Below, piece by piece: positions 53,553 to 62,891 of a DNA stretch of 64,000 nucleotides. The stretch's first letter is position 1. The number at the start of each line of letters is the position of its first letter. A program made the position numbers and the translations under genes. A model generated the notes under the pieces. The model saw only the letters and a list, made by a program, of their open reading frames with translations. It ran no database searches and was not told the origin of the DNA. Source of the DNA: an uncultured Ruminococcus sp. (GTDB lineage: Bacteria; Bacillota; Clostridia; Oscillospirales; Acutalibacteraceae); NCBI GenBank assembly GCA_902800005.1, contig CADCCP010000010.1, positions 1-64,000 of the forward strand, read 5' to 3'.

Positions 53553-54650
53553 ATGAAACTTGGAATAGTAGGTCTGCCGAATGTCGGCAAAAGCACTCTT
53601 TTTAATGCCATTACAAATGCGGGGGCACAGTCTGCAAACTACCCGTTCTGCACGATAGAGCCGAATGTGGGAGTAGTAGCCGTACCCGATAAGCGTCTTG
53701 ACAAGCTGGCTGAAATGTATCAGCCCGAAAAATACACCCCTGCCACCATTGAATTTGTTGACATAGCGGGACTTGTCAAAGGCGCATCAAAGGGCGAAGG
53801 CTTGGGAAATAAATTTCTCTCGAATATCCGTGAAGTAGATGCCATCGTCCATGTCGTCAGATGCTTTGAAAATGACGATATAATCCATGTTGACGGCAGC
53901 ATTGACCCGAAACGTGATATTGAAACTATCAATATTGAACTTATATTATCAGACCTCGAAATTCTCGACAGGAGAATAGACAAGACTATGAAACTCCTTA
54001 AAGGCGATAAAAAATATCAAAGTGACCTTGATTTTTTCAAACGTGTAAAGGAAGCCCTCGAAGACGGTAAGTCTGCCCGTTCTGTCGAATGTACCCCCGA
54101 AGAAAAAGAACTGCTTGCAACTGTTTCACTTCTCACCAACAAGCCCATCATATATGCCGCAAACATGAGTGACAGCGACTTTAAAGACGGTTCTGTTGAC
54201 GGAAACAAATATTTTGAAATGGTGAAAGAGATAGCCGAAAGTGAACACGCCGCCGTATTGCCGATATGTGCGGAAGTCGAGGCTGAAATATCCGGAATGG
54301 AACTTGATGAAAAAGAGCTGTTTTTATCCGAGATGGGACTTGAACAGTCTGGATTAGACAGGCTTATAAATGCTTGTTATGACCTTTTGGGACTCATTTC
54401 TTATCTGACGGCAGGCAAGCCCGAAGTTCGTGCATGGACGATCACCAAAGGCACAAAAGCTCCCCAAGCTGCCGGCAAGATACATACAGATTTTGAAAGA
54501 GGCTTTATCCGTGCGGAAGTCGTTTCATTTGATGACCTTATGTCATGCGGTTCAATGGCGGCGGCAAAGGAAAAGGGACTTGTACGCTCCGAAGGCAAGG
54601 AATATGTAATGAATGACGGCGACATAGTTCTTTTCCGCTTCAACGTATAA
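53553..54650 (+). CDS. ychF: Ribosome-associated YchF GTPase/ATPase
   Basis: 365 residues. Walker A GLPNVGKST, switch I and II (ANYPFCTIEP, EFVDIAGLVKGAS), and the C-terminal TGS domain (RAWTITKGTKAPQAAGKIHTDFERGF). YchF hydrolyses ATP and binds ribosomes; it acts in stress and translation. The length and start are standard. It stands alone. Confidence 0.96.
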   Translation: MKLGIVGLPNVGKSTLFNAITNAGAQSANYPFCTIEPNVGVVAVPDKRLDKLAEMYQPEKYTPATIEFVDIAGLVKGASKGEGLGNKFLSNIREVDAIVHVVRCFENDDIIHVDGSIDPKRDIETINIELILSDLEILDRRIDKTMKLLKGDKKYQSDLDFFKRVKEALEDGKSARSVECTPEEKELLATVSLLTNKPIIYAANMSDSDFKDGSVDGNKYFEMVKEIAESEHAAVLPICAEVEAEISGMELDEKELFLSEMGLEQSGLDRLINACYDLLGLISYLTAGKPEVRAWTITKGTKAPQAAGKIHTDFERGFIRAEVVSFDDLMSCGSMAAAKEKGLVRSEGKEYVMNDGDIVLFRFNV

Positions 54651-54659
54651 ATCAATCAT

Positions 54660-54690
54660 GGCGACAGGCTTTTTTATGGCTTGTCGCTTT
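54660..54690 (+). terminator. Terminator of ychF
   Basis: GCGACA-G-GC pairs with GC-T-TGTCGC around a nine-base loop and is followed by four T. Confidence 0.75.
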
Positions 54691-54732
54691 TGTTTATGAA
54701 TGGTTTCGCATTGTACAATGTTCAATGTCCAA
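54691..54732. repeat. Conserved leader plus heptads (copy 1)
   Basis: TTTGTTTATGAATGGTTTC is followed by TGTACAA, TGTTCAA and TGTCCAA in 7-bp register. The leader is nearly identical to that at 54798, showing that the repeat unit extends beyond the heptads. Confidence 0.78.
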
Positions 54733-54754
54733 AATTCACGATAACTGCTAATTG

Positions 54755-54790
54755 AAAAAAGAGTGCCTTGACGAATTGCCAAGACACTCT
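54755..54790 (-). terminator. Terminator of gap
   Basis: AGAGTG(T/C)CTTG arms with one mismatch around a nine-base loop; six T follow on the minus strand. Confidence 0.8.
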
Positions 54791-54797
54791 GGATTTT

Positions 54798-54860
54798 TTG
54801 TTTATCAATGGTTTCACAATATACATTGTACATTGTACATTGCACATTGCACATTGAATA
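54798..54860. repeat. Conserved leader plus heptads (copy 2)
   Basis: TTTGTTTATCAATGGTTTC precedes three TACATTG and two CACATTG units in register, ending directly at the gap stop codon. This is the second copy of the composite repeat at 54691-54732. Confidence 0.85.
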
Positions 54861-55898
54861 TCAGCCGAGTTCAGCGAAATATTTGATAGTTCTGACCATC
54901 TGGCTTGTGTAGCTGTTCTCGTTGTCGTACCATGAAACAACCTGTACTTCATAGAGATCGTCAGCGATCTTAGCAACCATTGTCTGAGTAGCGTCAAAGA
55001 GTGAACCGTATCTCATGCCGATAACGTCGGAAGAAACGATCTGATCCTCGTTGTAGCCGAAAGACTCGGAAGCAGCAGCCTTCATAGCAGCATTGATGCC
55101 TTCTTTTGTGACGTCAGCACCCTTTACAACAGCTGTAAGGATAGTTGTTGAGCCTGTCGGAACGGGAACTCTCTGTGCAGAACCGATAAGCTTGCCGTTA
55201 AGTTCGGGGATAACAAGACCGATAGCCTTTGCAGCACCTGTTGAGTTAGGAACGATGTTAGCAGCACCTGCTCTTGCACGTCTGAGGTCGCCCTTTCTGT
55301 GAGGACCGTCAAGGATCATCTGATCGCCTGTGTAAGCGTGGATAGTGCTCATGATACCGCTCTGGATAGGAGCATAGTCATTGAGAGCCTTTGCCATAGG
55401 AGCAAGGCAGTTAGTTGTGCAGGAAGCAGCAGAGATGATAGTATCTTCAGCTGTGAGAGTTTTCTCGTTTACGCTGAATACGATAGTTTTAAGGTCATTG
55501 CCTGCGGGAGCAGAGATAACAACTTTCTTAGCACCTGCATCGATATGAGCCTGTGATTTAGCCTTTGAGCAGTAGAAACCTGTGCATTCGAGAACAACGT
55601 CAACACCGAGTTCGCCCCAAGGAAGTTCAGCAGCGTTAGCTTTTGCATAGATAGTAAGAGTTTTGCCGTCAACTGTGATAGTACCTGCCTCATCGTCAGC
55701 AGAAACAGTGTGGAGACCTTCACCGATCTTACCGCAGTAACCGCCCTGAGCTGTGTCGTACTTCAGAAGATTAGCGAGCATTGAAGGCTTTGTAAGGTCG
55801 TTTATAGCAACAACTTCATAACCCTCTGCACCGAACATCTGTCTGAAAGCAAGACGACCGATACGACCGAAACCATTAATAGCAACTTTAACTGACAT
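54861..55898 (-). CDS. gap: Glyceraldehyde-3-phosphate dehydrogenase
   Basis: 345 residues, glycolytic enzyme. NAD-binding N-terminus [17 protein letters not shown], catalytic Cys in [17 protein letters not shown], and the C-terminal [13 protein letters not shown] are standard. AGGAGG precedes the ATG at 55898. A promoter (TTGTAA, 17 bp, TAAAAT at 55933-55961) lies upstream. The downstream terminator and heptad repeats abut the stop. Confidence 0.97.
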   Translation of the reverse strand: MSVKVAINGFGRIGRLAFRQMFGAEGYEVVAINDLTKPSMLANLLKYDTAQGGYCGKIGEGLHTVSADDEAGTITVDGKTLTIYAKANAAELPWGELGVDVVLECTGFYCSKAKSQAHIDAGAKKVVISAPAGNDLKTIVFSVNEKTLTAEDTIISAASCTTNCLAPMAKALNDYAPIQSGIMSTIHAYTGDQMILDGPHRKGDLRRARAGAANIVPNSTGAAKAIGLVIPELNGKLIGSAQRVPVPTGSTTILTAVVKGADVTKEGINAAMKAAASESFGYNEDQIVSSDVIGMRYGSLFDATQTMVAKIADDLYEVQVVSWYDNENSYTSQMVRTIKYFAELG

Positions 55899-55932
55899 GG
55901 GAAATTACCTCCTAATATTTGTTAATGTATAT

Positions 55933-55961
55933 ATTTTAATATATTTTCAAAAAAATTACAA
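55933..55961 (-). promoter_or_regulatory. Promoter of gap
   Basis: Minus-strand TTGTAA (55956-55961), 17 bp, TAAAAT (55933-55938). Confidence 0.65.
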
Positions 55962-55996
55962 GATGTTTTTGCAAAATTTAACAAAAAATTTTTATT

Positions 55997-57949
55997 TTAT
56001 CTTATCTTGCTTCCGGCAGGCAGACCGTCAACAAATATGACTTTCACATCATCACCGTTTTCACCGGCAAGTATCATTCCCTGACTTTCCACTCCGCAAA
56101 GTACCGCAGGTTTCAGATTTGCAACAAGAATGATCTTCTTTCCGACAAGTTCATCAGGCTTATAATATTTTGCGATACCGCTTGCAACGGTCCTTTCACC
56201 GAAGCCGTCATTCAGCGTGAGTTTAAGGAGTTTTTTAGCTTTCTTGACAGGCTCGCAAGCCGTTATCTCTGCAACTCTCAATTCCACTTTTGCAAAGTCA
56301 TCTATGCCGATAAGTGCCACATTTTCAGGTTTTTCGGGTTTGGATTCGGGCTTGGGTTCTTCTTTTTTCTGAGAGCCGATGAGTTTGTTGAGTTCGTCAA
56401 TTTCCTTGTCAACGTCTATACGGGGGAAGATGATACCGCCTTTATGGACTGTAACTGTTTTTGGAAGTTTGCCGAAAGTCGCTGTACTTTCATAAGTTAC
56501 GTCATCTGCACCTGCTCCTATCTGTTCCCATACAACAGGCATAGTCGTAGGCATGAATGCGGAGAGAAGTGTTGAAACTATTCTTATTGTTTCCAGAAGA
56601 TTGTAAAGTACACAAGCAAGACGAGGTTTATTTTCCTCATCTCTTGCAAGCACCCACGGAGCAGTTTCATCTATATACTTATTTGCACGGGATACTACAT
56701 TAAATATCTCTGCAAGGGCATTGTTAAGCTGAGTTTTGTCAATGAAACCGTCAACTTTATCTACAAGTGCGGTTGCCTGTGTGATAAGGTCATCATCAAA
56801 TTCACCGCTTTGCTGAATTTCGGGGAGAGTGCCGCCGAAATACTTTTCGACCATTGCAACTGTTCTTGAAACGAGATTTCCAAGACCGTTGGCAAGGTCT
56901 GTATTTATGCGGTTTATCATAATTTCATTTGAAAAAGAACTGTCCGAACCGAGAGCCATTTCTCTCATGATGTGATAACGGATAGCATCTGCACCGTATC
57001 TTTCACCGAGTATGAAAGGATCAACTATATTTCCGAGGGATTTGCTCATTTTCTGACCGTTGAAAGTTATCCAGCCATGTACAGCAAGATGTTTCGGCAA
57101 AGGCAGATCAAGAGCCATGAGCATAGCAGGCCATATTATCGCATGGAATCTCATAATATCCTTAGCGACCATGTGGACATCGGCAGGCCAGAATTTGTCA
57201 TAGTCATTGTAAGCATCATTGTCATAGCCGAGAGCGGTTATATAGTTTGAAAGAGCGTCTATCCATACATAGACAACATGATTTGTGTCAAATGTGACGG
57301 GGATACCCCATTTGAAACTTGTCCTTGAAACGCATAAGTCTTCCAATCCGGGCTTGATGAAGTTGTTGACCAACTCCAATGCACGAGTTTTGGGCTGTAA
57401 ATAATCCGTTTCTGTGAGGAGTTTTTCTATTCTGTCGGCAAAAGGCGACATCTTGAAGAAATATGCTTCTTCCTTTGCTTCAACGACAGGTCTGCCGCAG
57501 TCGGGACATTTTCCGTCAACGAGCTGTGAATCCGTCCAGAAACTTTCGCAGGGAGTGCAGTATTTGCCTTTGTATTCGCCTTTGTAGATGTAGCCCCTGT
57601 CATAGAGGTCTTTAAATATCTTCTGTACAGCCGTTACATGATAATCGTCAGTTGTACGGATATATCTGTCATAGCTGATATTCATGTATTTCCAGAGTTT
57701 TTTGAAAATTTCAACTATCTCGTCAACATACTGTTTGGGAGTGACACCCTTTTCAGCGGCTTTCTGTTCGATCTTAAGACCATGTTCATCAGTACCCGTA
57801 AGGAACATCACATCATAGCCCTGCATACGTCTGTAACGGGCGATTGAATCGCAGGCGGTGGTTGTGTAGCAGTGTCCGATATGCGGATTGCCCGACGGGT
57901 AGTAAATGGGAGTAGTGATATAATACTTTTCTCCGTTATGCTTCTGCAT
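55997..57949 (-). CDS. metG: Methionyl-tRNA synthetase with C-terminal tRNA-binding domain
   Basis: 650 residues. HIGH motif in YYPSGNPHIGHCYT, zinc knuckle CTPCESFWTDSQLVDGKCPDCG, KMSKS motif KMSKSLGN, and a C-terminal tRNA-binding (TRBP111-like) domain starting near FAKVELRVAEITACEPVKKAKKLLKL. GGAGG eight bases before ATG 57949 fixes the start; the in-frame ATG five codons earlier overlaps it. No T-box leader is seen. Confidence 0.97.
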   Translation of the reverse strand: MQKHNGEKYYITTPIYYPSGNPHIGHCYTTTACDSIARYRRMQGYDVMFLTGTDEHGLKIEQKAAEKGVTPKQYVDEIVEIFKKLWKYMNISYDRYIRTTDDYHVTAVQKIFKDLYDRGYIYKGEYKGKYCTPCESFWTDSQLVDGKCPDCGRPVVEAKEEAYFFKMSPFADRIEKLLTETDYLQPKTRALELVNNFIKPGLEDLCVSRTSFKWGIPVTFDTNHVVYVWIDALSNYITALGYDNDAYNDYDKFWPADVHMVAKDIMRFHAIIWPAMLMALDLPLPKHLAVHGWITFNGQKMSKSLGNIVDPFILGERYGADAIRYHIMREMALGSDSSFSNEIMINRINTDLANGLGNLVSRTVAMVEKYFGGTLPEIQQSGEFDDDLITQATALVDKVDGFIDKTQLNNALAEIFNVVSRANKYIDETAPWVLARDEENKPRLACVLYNLLETIRIVSTLLSAFMPTTMPVVWEQIGAGADDVTYESTATFGKLPKTVTVHKGGIIFPRIDVDKEIDELNKLIGSQKKEEPKPESKPEKPENVALIGIDDFAKVELRVAEITACEPVKKAKKLLKLTLNDGFGERTVASGIAKYYKPDELVGKKIILVANLKPAVLCGVESQGMILAGENGDDVKVIFVDGLPAGSKIR

Positions 57950-58056
57950 AGTGCATTCCTCCAATTTTCTTTTAATGTATCAATTCTATAACAAATACAA
58001 ATTTTTATCAATACTTTTTGGCGGATTTTTTGAAAAATATTGCTCTGCGATAGTAA

Positions 58057-58091
58057 TTTCTCATTTCCAATTCCTAATTCCTCATTTTTAA
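58057..58091. repeat. Heptanucleotide tandem repeat (TTTCTCA class)
   Basis: TTTCTCA, TTTCCAA, TTCCTAA, TTCCTCA, TTTTTAA in register, in the gap between metG and the ATPase operon. Confidence 0.82.
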
Positions 58092-58169
58092 AGTTGATTT
58101 TTGGAGAAAAATGTGCTTTAATAATAGATGGAATATATCCATATAAATTAAAGTCGGGAGGGGAGATAT

Positions 58170-58481
58170 ATGGCGAGTGAGCTTATCAAGGCAGTGCTTG
58201 AAGCCGAAAAAGAGTGCAGGCAGAAAGAAATCGATGCCAAAGAAAAGGCTGAACTCAAAAAGCAGGACACTCTTAAACAGGCAAGGGAAATTGTCGAAAA
58301 TGCCGAAAAGCAGACCGATAAAATGCTCAAGGATGATAAACAGGCTATATCGGGAAGCAGTAAACGTCAGCTTGAAAAGGAAAAGCAGAAAACCAAAAAA
58401 CAGTGTGATGAGATCTCGGCAGCGGCTGCAAAAAATCTTGACAGAGTAACTCGGCTTGTCATTGAAATGCTGACTGCGTAA
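58170..58481 (+). CDS. V-type ATPase peripheral stalk subunit (H/G type)
   Basis: 103 residues, almost all one amphipathic helix rich in K, E, Q and A (ECRQKEIDAKEKAELKKQDTL...), as in the archaeal-type H or G stalk subunit that pairs with subunit E. GGGGAG precedes ATG 58170. It is the first gene of the operon. Confidence 0.85.
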   Translation: MASELIKAVLEAEKECRQKEIDAKEKAELKKQDTLKQAREIVENAEKQTDKMLKDDKQAISGSSKRQLEKEKQKTKKQCDEISAAAAKNLDRVTRLVIEMLTA

Positions 58482-58523
58482 GCGGCAGAAAAAAATTTTT
58501 TATCAAAGTGTGGTGATTATGAT

Positions 58524-60491
58524 TTGTCAAAGCTGAAAATGAAAGCAGTAAGGATCATTGCATTGAAGCACGACAGAAAAAGGCTTCTGGAGCATTTACA
58601 GGACTCTGCATTGATCCATGTAAAGCACAGTGATGATGTGCAGGACGGTTTTGCAAGGGCTGACACCTCTGCCCAACTCAAGCAGTTCGAGAAAAATGCA
58701 GACCTTACCGAAAAAGCCTTGAAAATCCTCGGCAATGTCGCACCTGAGAAAAAAGGCTTGTTGGATGGCTTCAAGGGAAGGCGTGAGATAGATGCCGATG
58801 AAATAGGCGATATTGCACAGCAGGCTGCTAAAATTATCGGTATCTGCGGAAAAATATGCCGTATCGATGAACAGATAACCGACAACATCGCTGAACAGGC
58901 AAGAATACGCACCCTTACGGCACAGCTTGAAGTCTGGAAAAAACTTGATATTCCGCTTAATACAGGTGATACCAACTCAATGGCTGTATTTATCGGCACT
59001 TTGCCTAAGCAGTATGATGAACAGCTTTTAGCCGAAACGCTTGCGGAAAAATGTCCCGAATTGGTGTTTGAGCTTGAAGTTGTCTATTCTTCTTCAAATG
59101 TTACAAGTATAGTTGTGTTCACGCCCAAAAAACAGAAAGAACAGGCTGAACTGACTTTAAGAAGTATAGGTTTTTCAAGACCGCTGAATCCTACTTCAAA
59201 GATACCGCTTGACAAGGCAAAACGTCTTGCAAAGAAAAGCAATGATCTTAGAGATAAAAAGGATGATCTCAGAGAGCAGATCGCAAATTATGCGGATTAC
59301 CGTGATGCAATTCGTGACACGCAGGACTATTTTGAAATGCGAGCGGAAAAGTACAGGGTAATATCCGAACTTGACCAGACAGAACACGTTTTTGTCCTTA
59401 ACGGTTACATACCCGAGCAGGACTGCGGTAAATTAGAGGAAATTTGTCAAAAAGTGCCTTCGGCAATCATAGAGTTTGAGGAAGCGGGCGATGATGCACC
59501 CGTCAAACTCAAAAATAACAAATTTGCCGAACCTGCTCAAAGCGCCTCACCATCAAAAGAGGATATTGATCCGACACCTGTATTGGCATTTTTCTTTTAC
59601 TGGTTCTTCGGCATGATGTTCTCAGATGCAGGCTACGGACTTTTACTTGTCATAGGTACGGCGATAGGCTTGAAAATCCTCAAGCCCGACAAGTCTATGA
59701 GAAACAATCTTAAATTGTTCCAATACTGCGGAATATCAACTGTTATATGGGGACTTGTTTTCGGAAGTTTCTTCGGTGACGCTCCGGCGGTATTCTGGAA
59801 TACTTTCACGGGCAGTAATGTTACTATGAAACAACTTATGCCGTGGATGCTGGATACGCAAAAAGATGCGTTATTTATCATGATAATGTCCATAGCATTC
59901 GGACTTGTTCATGTACTTGTGGGAATGGGCTGTAAATTTTACGTCTGTTTCAGGCAGAAAAAATATGCGGAAGCATTCTTTGATACGGGCTTATGGATGT
60001 TGCTTCTCACAGGTTTGGCAGTGCTTGCGGCAGGTATGGCATTCGGTCAGATACTTACATATATCGGTGCAGGTATTGCAATAGCTTGTGCAGTTGGTCT
60101 TATACTGACACAAGGACGCAGTAAAAAAGGTATTTTCGGTAAACTCATAGGCGGTGTTGCCTCTCTGTATGATATAACAAGTTATGTCAGTGACCTTCTG
60201 AGTTATTCGAGATTGATGGCACTCGGTCTGACAACAGGCGTTATGGCACAGGTATTCAATATGCTGTCCACTTTGTTCGGTACAAGCGTATTTGGTATAA
60301 TATGTATGGCAGTTGTGTTCATAGTCGGTCACGCTGTCACGATAGGCTTGAATGTACTCGGTTCGTATGTGCATACAATGCGTTTGCAGTATGTCGAGAT
60401 GTTCAGCAAATTCTATGAAGGCGGCGGAAAGCCCTTTGAACCTTTCTCCGCAAAGACTAAAAACTTTAAGATAAAAAATACTGATGAATAA
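58524..60491 (+). CDS. ntpI: V-type ATPase subunit I (membrane stator)
   Basis: 655 residues. A long N-terminal soluble part with coiled coil (about 1-340) is followed by a membrane region of about seven to eight helices (FFFYWFFGMMFSDAGYGLL, later SRLMALGLTTGVMAQVFNML and GHAVTIGLNVLGSYVHTMRL). It carries the half-channel that passes ions to the K ring. The TTG at 58524 is used: GGTG lies eight bases upstream and homologues begin MSKLKMKAVRII. The function in ion passage is known of the family. Confidence 0.93.
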   Translation: MSKLKMKAVRIIALKHDRKRLLEHLQDSALIHVKHSDDVQDGFARADTSAQLKQFEKNADLTEKALKILGNVAPEKKGLLDGFKGRREIDADEIGDIAQQAAKIIGICGKICRIDEQITDNIAEQARIRTLTAQLEVWKKLDIPLNTGDTNSMAVFIGTLPKQYDEQLLAETLAEKCPELVFELEVVYSSSNVTSIVVFTPKKQKEQAELTLRSIGFSRPLNPTSKIPLDKAKRLAKKSNDLRDKKDDLREQIANYADYRDAIRDTQDYFEMRAEKYRVISELDQTEHVFVLNGYIPEQDCGKLEEICQKVPSAIIEFEEAGDDAPVKLKNNKFAEPAQSASPSKEDIDPTPVLAFFFYWFFGMMFSDAGYGLLLVIGTAIGLKILKPDKSMRNNLKLFQYCGISTVIWGLVFGSFFGDAPAVFWNTFTGSNVTMKQLMPWMLDTQKDALFIMIMSIAFGLVHVLVGMGCKFYVCFRQKKYAEAFFDTGLWMLLLTGLAVLAAGMAFGQILTYIGAGIAIACAVGLILTQGRSKKGIFGKLIGGVASLYDITSYVSDLLSYSRLMALGLTTGVMAQVFNMLSTLFGTSVFGIICMAVVFIVGHAVTIGLNVLGSYVHTMRLQYVEMFSKFYEGGGKPFEPFSAKTKNFKIKNTDE

Positions 60492-60512
60492 AAAATTGGA
60501 GGTAAATTTATT

Positions 60513-60986
60513 ATGGGTATGATATTTACAATTCTCGGTATAGCAGTAGCTACGGTTCTGGCAGGTATAGGCTCTGTAAAGGGTGTCGGTGCGGCTGCAC
60601 AGGCTTCTATGGGAGTTCTTTCTGAGGATTCCTCAATGTTCGGTAAAATGCTCGTTTTGACACTTCTCCCCGGTACACAGGGACTTTACGGCTTTATCGT
60701 AGGCTTCCTTATGCTCATCTATGCAGGTGTTCTTGGCGGCGGTGACGTTGTTACATGGCAGCAGGGACTTGCTTATCTGGGTGCATCTCTGGCTATCGGC
60801 ATAGGCGGACTTGTTTCCGGTATCGCTCAGGGCAGGGCTGCTGTTGCAGGTATCGGTCTTTGTGCAAAAGATGACAAGAACTTCTCAAAAGCTATGGTAT
60901 CTGTTACGCTTGTTGAGATATATGCACTTTTTGCATTCATCGTTTCCTTGCTGACAGTTATCTCTGTACCCGCTATCAAATTTTAA
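60513..60986 (+). CDS. ntpK: V-type ATPase proteolipid subunit K
   Basis: 157 residues, four hydrophobic helices. LPGTQGLYGF carries Thr55 and Gln56, SGIAQGRAA carries Gln106 and VEIYALF carries the essential Glu135; these correspond to the Na+-binding residues Thr64, Gln65, Gln110 and Glu139 of Enterococcus hirae NtpK, so the ring is predicted to move Na+. GGAGG precedes the ATG. Confidence 0.93.
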   Translation: MGMIFTILGIAVATVLAGIGSVKGVGAAAQASMGVLSEDSSMFGKMLVLTLLPGTQGLYGFIVGFLMLIYAGVLGGGDVVTWQQGLAYLGASLAIGIGGLVSGIAQGRAAVAGIGLCAKDDKNFSKAMVSVTLVEIYALFAFIVSLLTVISVPAIKF

Positions 60987-61004
60987 TTTAAGGGTGTGCA
61001 TGAT

Positions 61005-61586
61005 ATGAGCAAAGGTGAAAAAATAATTGCCGAGATTTATCATGAGTGTGATGAAAAGATAGCCGTTATCAATAAAGAAAATGATGCAGCTTGCGACGAG
61101 ATAATAGAAAAGGCTAAGGCAAAAGCAAAAGAGATCACGGAAAATGCAAGATTTCTTGTAGAGGAGCAGTCTGCAAAGCTTCTCAAAGCCCATCAGAGCA
61201 AAAGTGAACTTGAAAAAAGAAATATGCTTTTGAAGGCTCGCCGTCAGGAAATTGACAAAGCTGTTGACCATGTGCTTGAATACATGGAAAATCTCCCCGA
61301 TAAAGTTTACTTTGAACTCATTTACAGCCTTGCAAAGACCTCTGACTTGAAAGAGGGCATTGTGTACTTCAATTCAAAGGACTTGAAAAGAGTGCCGAAA
61401 AATCTTGAAAGCAGATTTGCAGAAAAAGGTATTTCCGCCAAACTTTCCGACACTCCCAATGATACCATTGAAAGCGGCTGTATACTTAAAAACGGTGACA
61501 TAGAGGAAAATATGAGTTTTTCTGCCGTCATCGCCCAAAGACGTGAGGAAATAGAGGACTTGATAAGCAAAGAGCTTTTTAAATAA
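61005..61586 (+). CDS. ntpE: V-type ATPase subunit E (peripheral stalk)
   Basis: 193 residues. Long N-terminal helix (EKIIAEIYHECDEKIAVINKE...) and a C-terminal globular part (KTSDLKEGIVYFNSKDLKRV...AVIAQRREEIEDLI), as in the family. It pairs with the H/G subunit in the stalk. The ATG at 61005 (MSKGEKI) is preferred to the GTG at 60996, given the AAGGG at the usual distance. Confidence 0.9.
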   Translation: MSKGEKIIAEIYHECDEKIAVINKENDAACDEIIEKAKAKAKEITENARFLVEEQSAKLLKAHQSKSELEKRNMLLKARRQEIDKAVDHVLEYMENLPDKVYFELIYSLAKTSDLKEGIVYFNSKDLKRVPKNLESRFAEKGISAKLSDTPNDTIESGCILKNGDIEENMSFSAVIAQRREEIEDLISKELFK

Positions 61587-61598
61587 AGGGGGGTTTTT

Positions 61599-62564
61599 AT
61601 GGAATACGAATTTTCTATCGGTTCTGTAAGGGCAAGGGAAAAAAGACTTCTTTCCTCCTCCGATATTGAACAAATGCTTGCTCTCAAAAGTGAAAAGGAG
61701 CTTGTGAGATTTCTCAAAGACAAGGCTTTCGGTGACGGTGAAACGGTCGATGAACTTATTGCAAGCAATACTGAAATCATGTGGAAATACGTTAAAAGCG
61801 TTGCACCCGATATGAATTTGTTTGAACCGTTCTTTATACAGAATGATGTGCATAATTTAAAGACCGTTCTCAAAGGCACTATGTCCGACAGGGATTACGA
61901 TAATTTACTGATAACCCCCTGCATGACAGATGAAAAAACTCTTGTATGGGCTGTCGAAAACAGACGTTTTGATAAATTGCCCGAATGGCTTGCAAGTGCC
62001 GCCGATACCGCTTACGGACTTCTTGCCGAAACCAAAGATGCACGTTTGAGTGATGCAGTCATAGATAAAGCCGTCATGCAGAAACTCATTTCCGAAAGCA
62101 AAAAGATAAAGTCTGTATTTCTCAGAAAGTACATTGAAAGACTTGTCTTTTTTGCGGAAGTGAAAATTGCATTGAGGGCGGCTAAGACCTCTTCAACGGA
62201 AACTTATCTTGAACAGGCACTTTGCGAATGTGACGGTCTTGACCTGCCGACACTCATCAAAAACACTGTTTCGGGTGAAAAGACACTCATCAAATATCTT
62301 GAAAAAATAAATGTGCATGACTGTTCAAAGGCAGTCGCACTGTATCAGAAATCACCGTCGGAATTTGAAAAATTCGTTGATGACGGTACTATGAAAATTG
62401 CCCGTGAACTTTGCAGACATTCAAGTATAGGTCCCGAACCTCTTTTGGGTTACTGCATGGGCTGTGAATTTGACAGAAAAACGGTCAATATAATTTCAGG
62501 GGGCATTAAAACAAAAACTTCCCCCGATAAAATAAGAGAAAGGCTGCGTGTAAGCTATGGTTAA
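61599..62564 (+). CDS. ntpC: V-type ATPase subunit C/d (central stalk cap)
   Basis: 321 residues, all-helical. YEFSIGSVRAREKRLLSSSDIEQML is the usual N-terminal block; later VYHLVKTVLKG-type and PEPLLGYCMGCEFDRKTVNIISGG match the vacuolar ATP synthase subunit C (AC39). It links the central shaft to the K ring. It overlaps ntpF by eight bases. Confidence 0.92.
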   Translation: MEYEFSIGSVRAREKRLLSSSDIEQMLALKSEKELVRFLKDKAFGDGETVDELIASNTEIMWKYVKSVAPDMNLFEPFFIQNDVHNLKTVLKGTMSDRDYDNLLITPCMTDEKTLVWAVENRRFDKLPEWLASAADTAYGLLAETKDARLSDAVIDKAVMQKLISESKKIKSVFLRKYIERLVFFAEVKIALRAAKTSSTETYLEQALCECDGLDLPTLIKNTVSGEKTLIKYLEKINVHDCSKAVALYQKSPSEFEKFVDDGTMKIARELCRHSSIGPEPLLGYCMGCEFDRKTVNIISGGIKTKTSPDKIRERLRVSYG

Positions 62565-62880
62565 GAATATTGCCGTGATAGGCGACAGTGAAAGCATTAA
62601 AGGCTTCGGTGCAGTCGGTATAGATATGTTTATATGTGATGAGCCTCTCGAATCGGGCGGCTTGTTCAAAAGGATCGCAGAAACCGAAGATTATGCAATT
62701 ATCTACATGACAGAGGAACTGTTTGAACTTTCCGCAAGGGAAAGAAATAAATTTGCCGACAGGGCTATCCCTGCCGTTATCCCGATACCGTCCGCTCAGG
62801 GCAACAGGGGTACAGGTCAGAAAAGACTGTCAAAATTCGTGGAACAGGCGGTCGGTTCGGATATTCTCTTTGGAAATTGA
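62557..62880 (+). CDS. ntpF: V-type ATPase subunit F
   Basis: 107 residues. The Rossmann-like start [19 protein letters not shown] and the central [12 protein letters not shown] are typical of subunit F, which sits in the rotor shaft. The start overlaps ntpC by eight bases, and ntpA follows by 11 bases. Confidence 0.93.
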   Translation: MVKNIAVIGDSESIKGFGAVGIDMFICDEPLESGGLFKRIAETEDYAIIYMTEELFELSARERNKFADRAIPAVIPIPSAQGNRGTGQKRLSKFVEQAVGSDILFGN

Positions 62881-62891
62881 GGTGTTTATAT

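Noticed and set aside
57950..58169. T-box or S-box leader for metG
   Set aside because: The region upstream of metG is AT-rich with a heptad repeat and shows no conserved riboswitch core.
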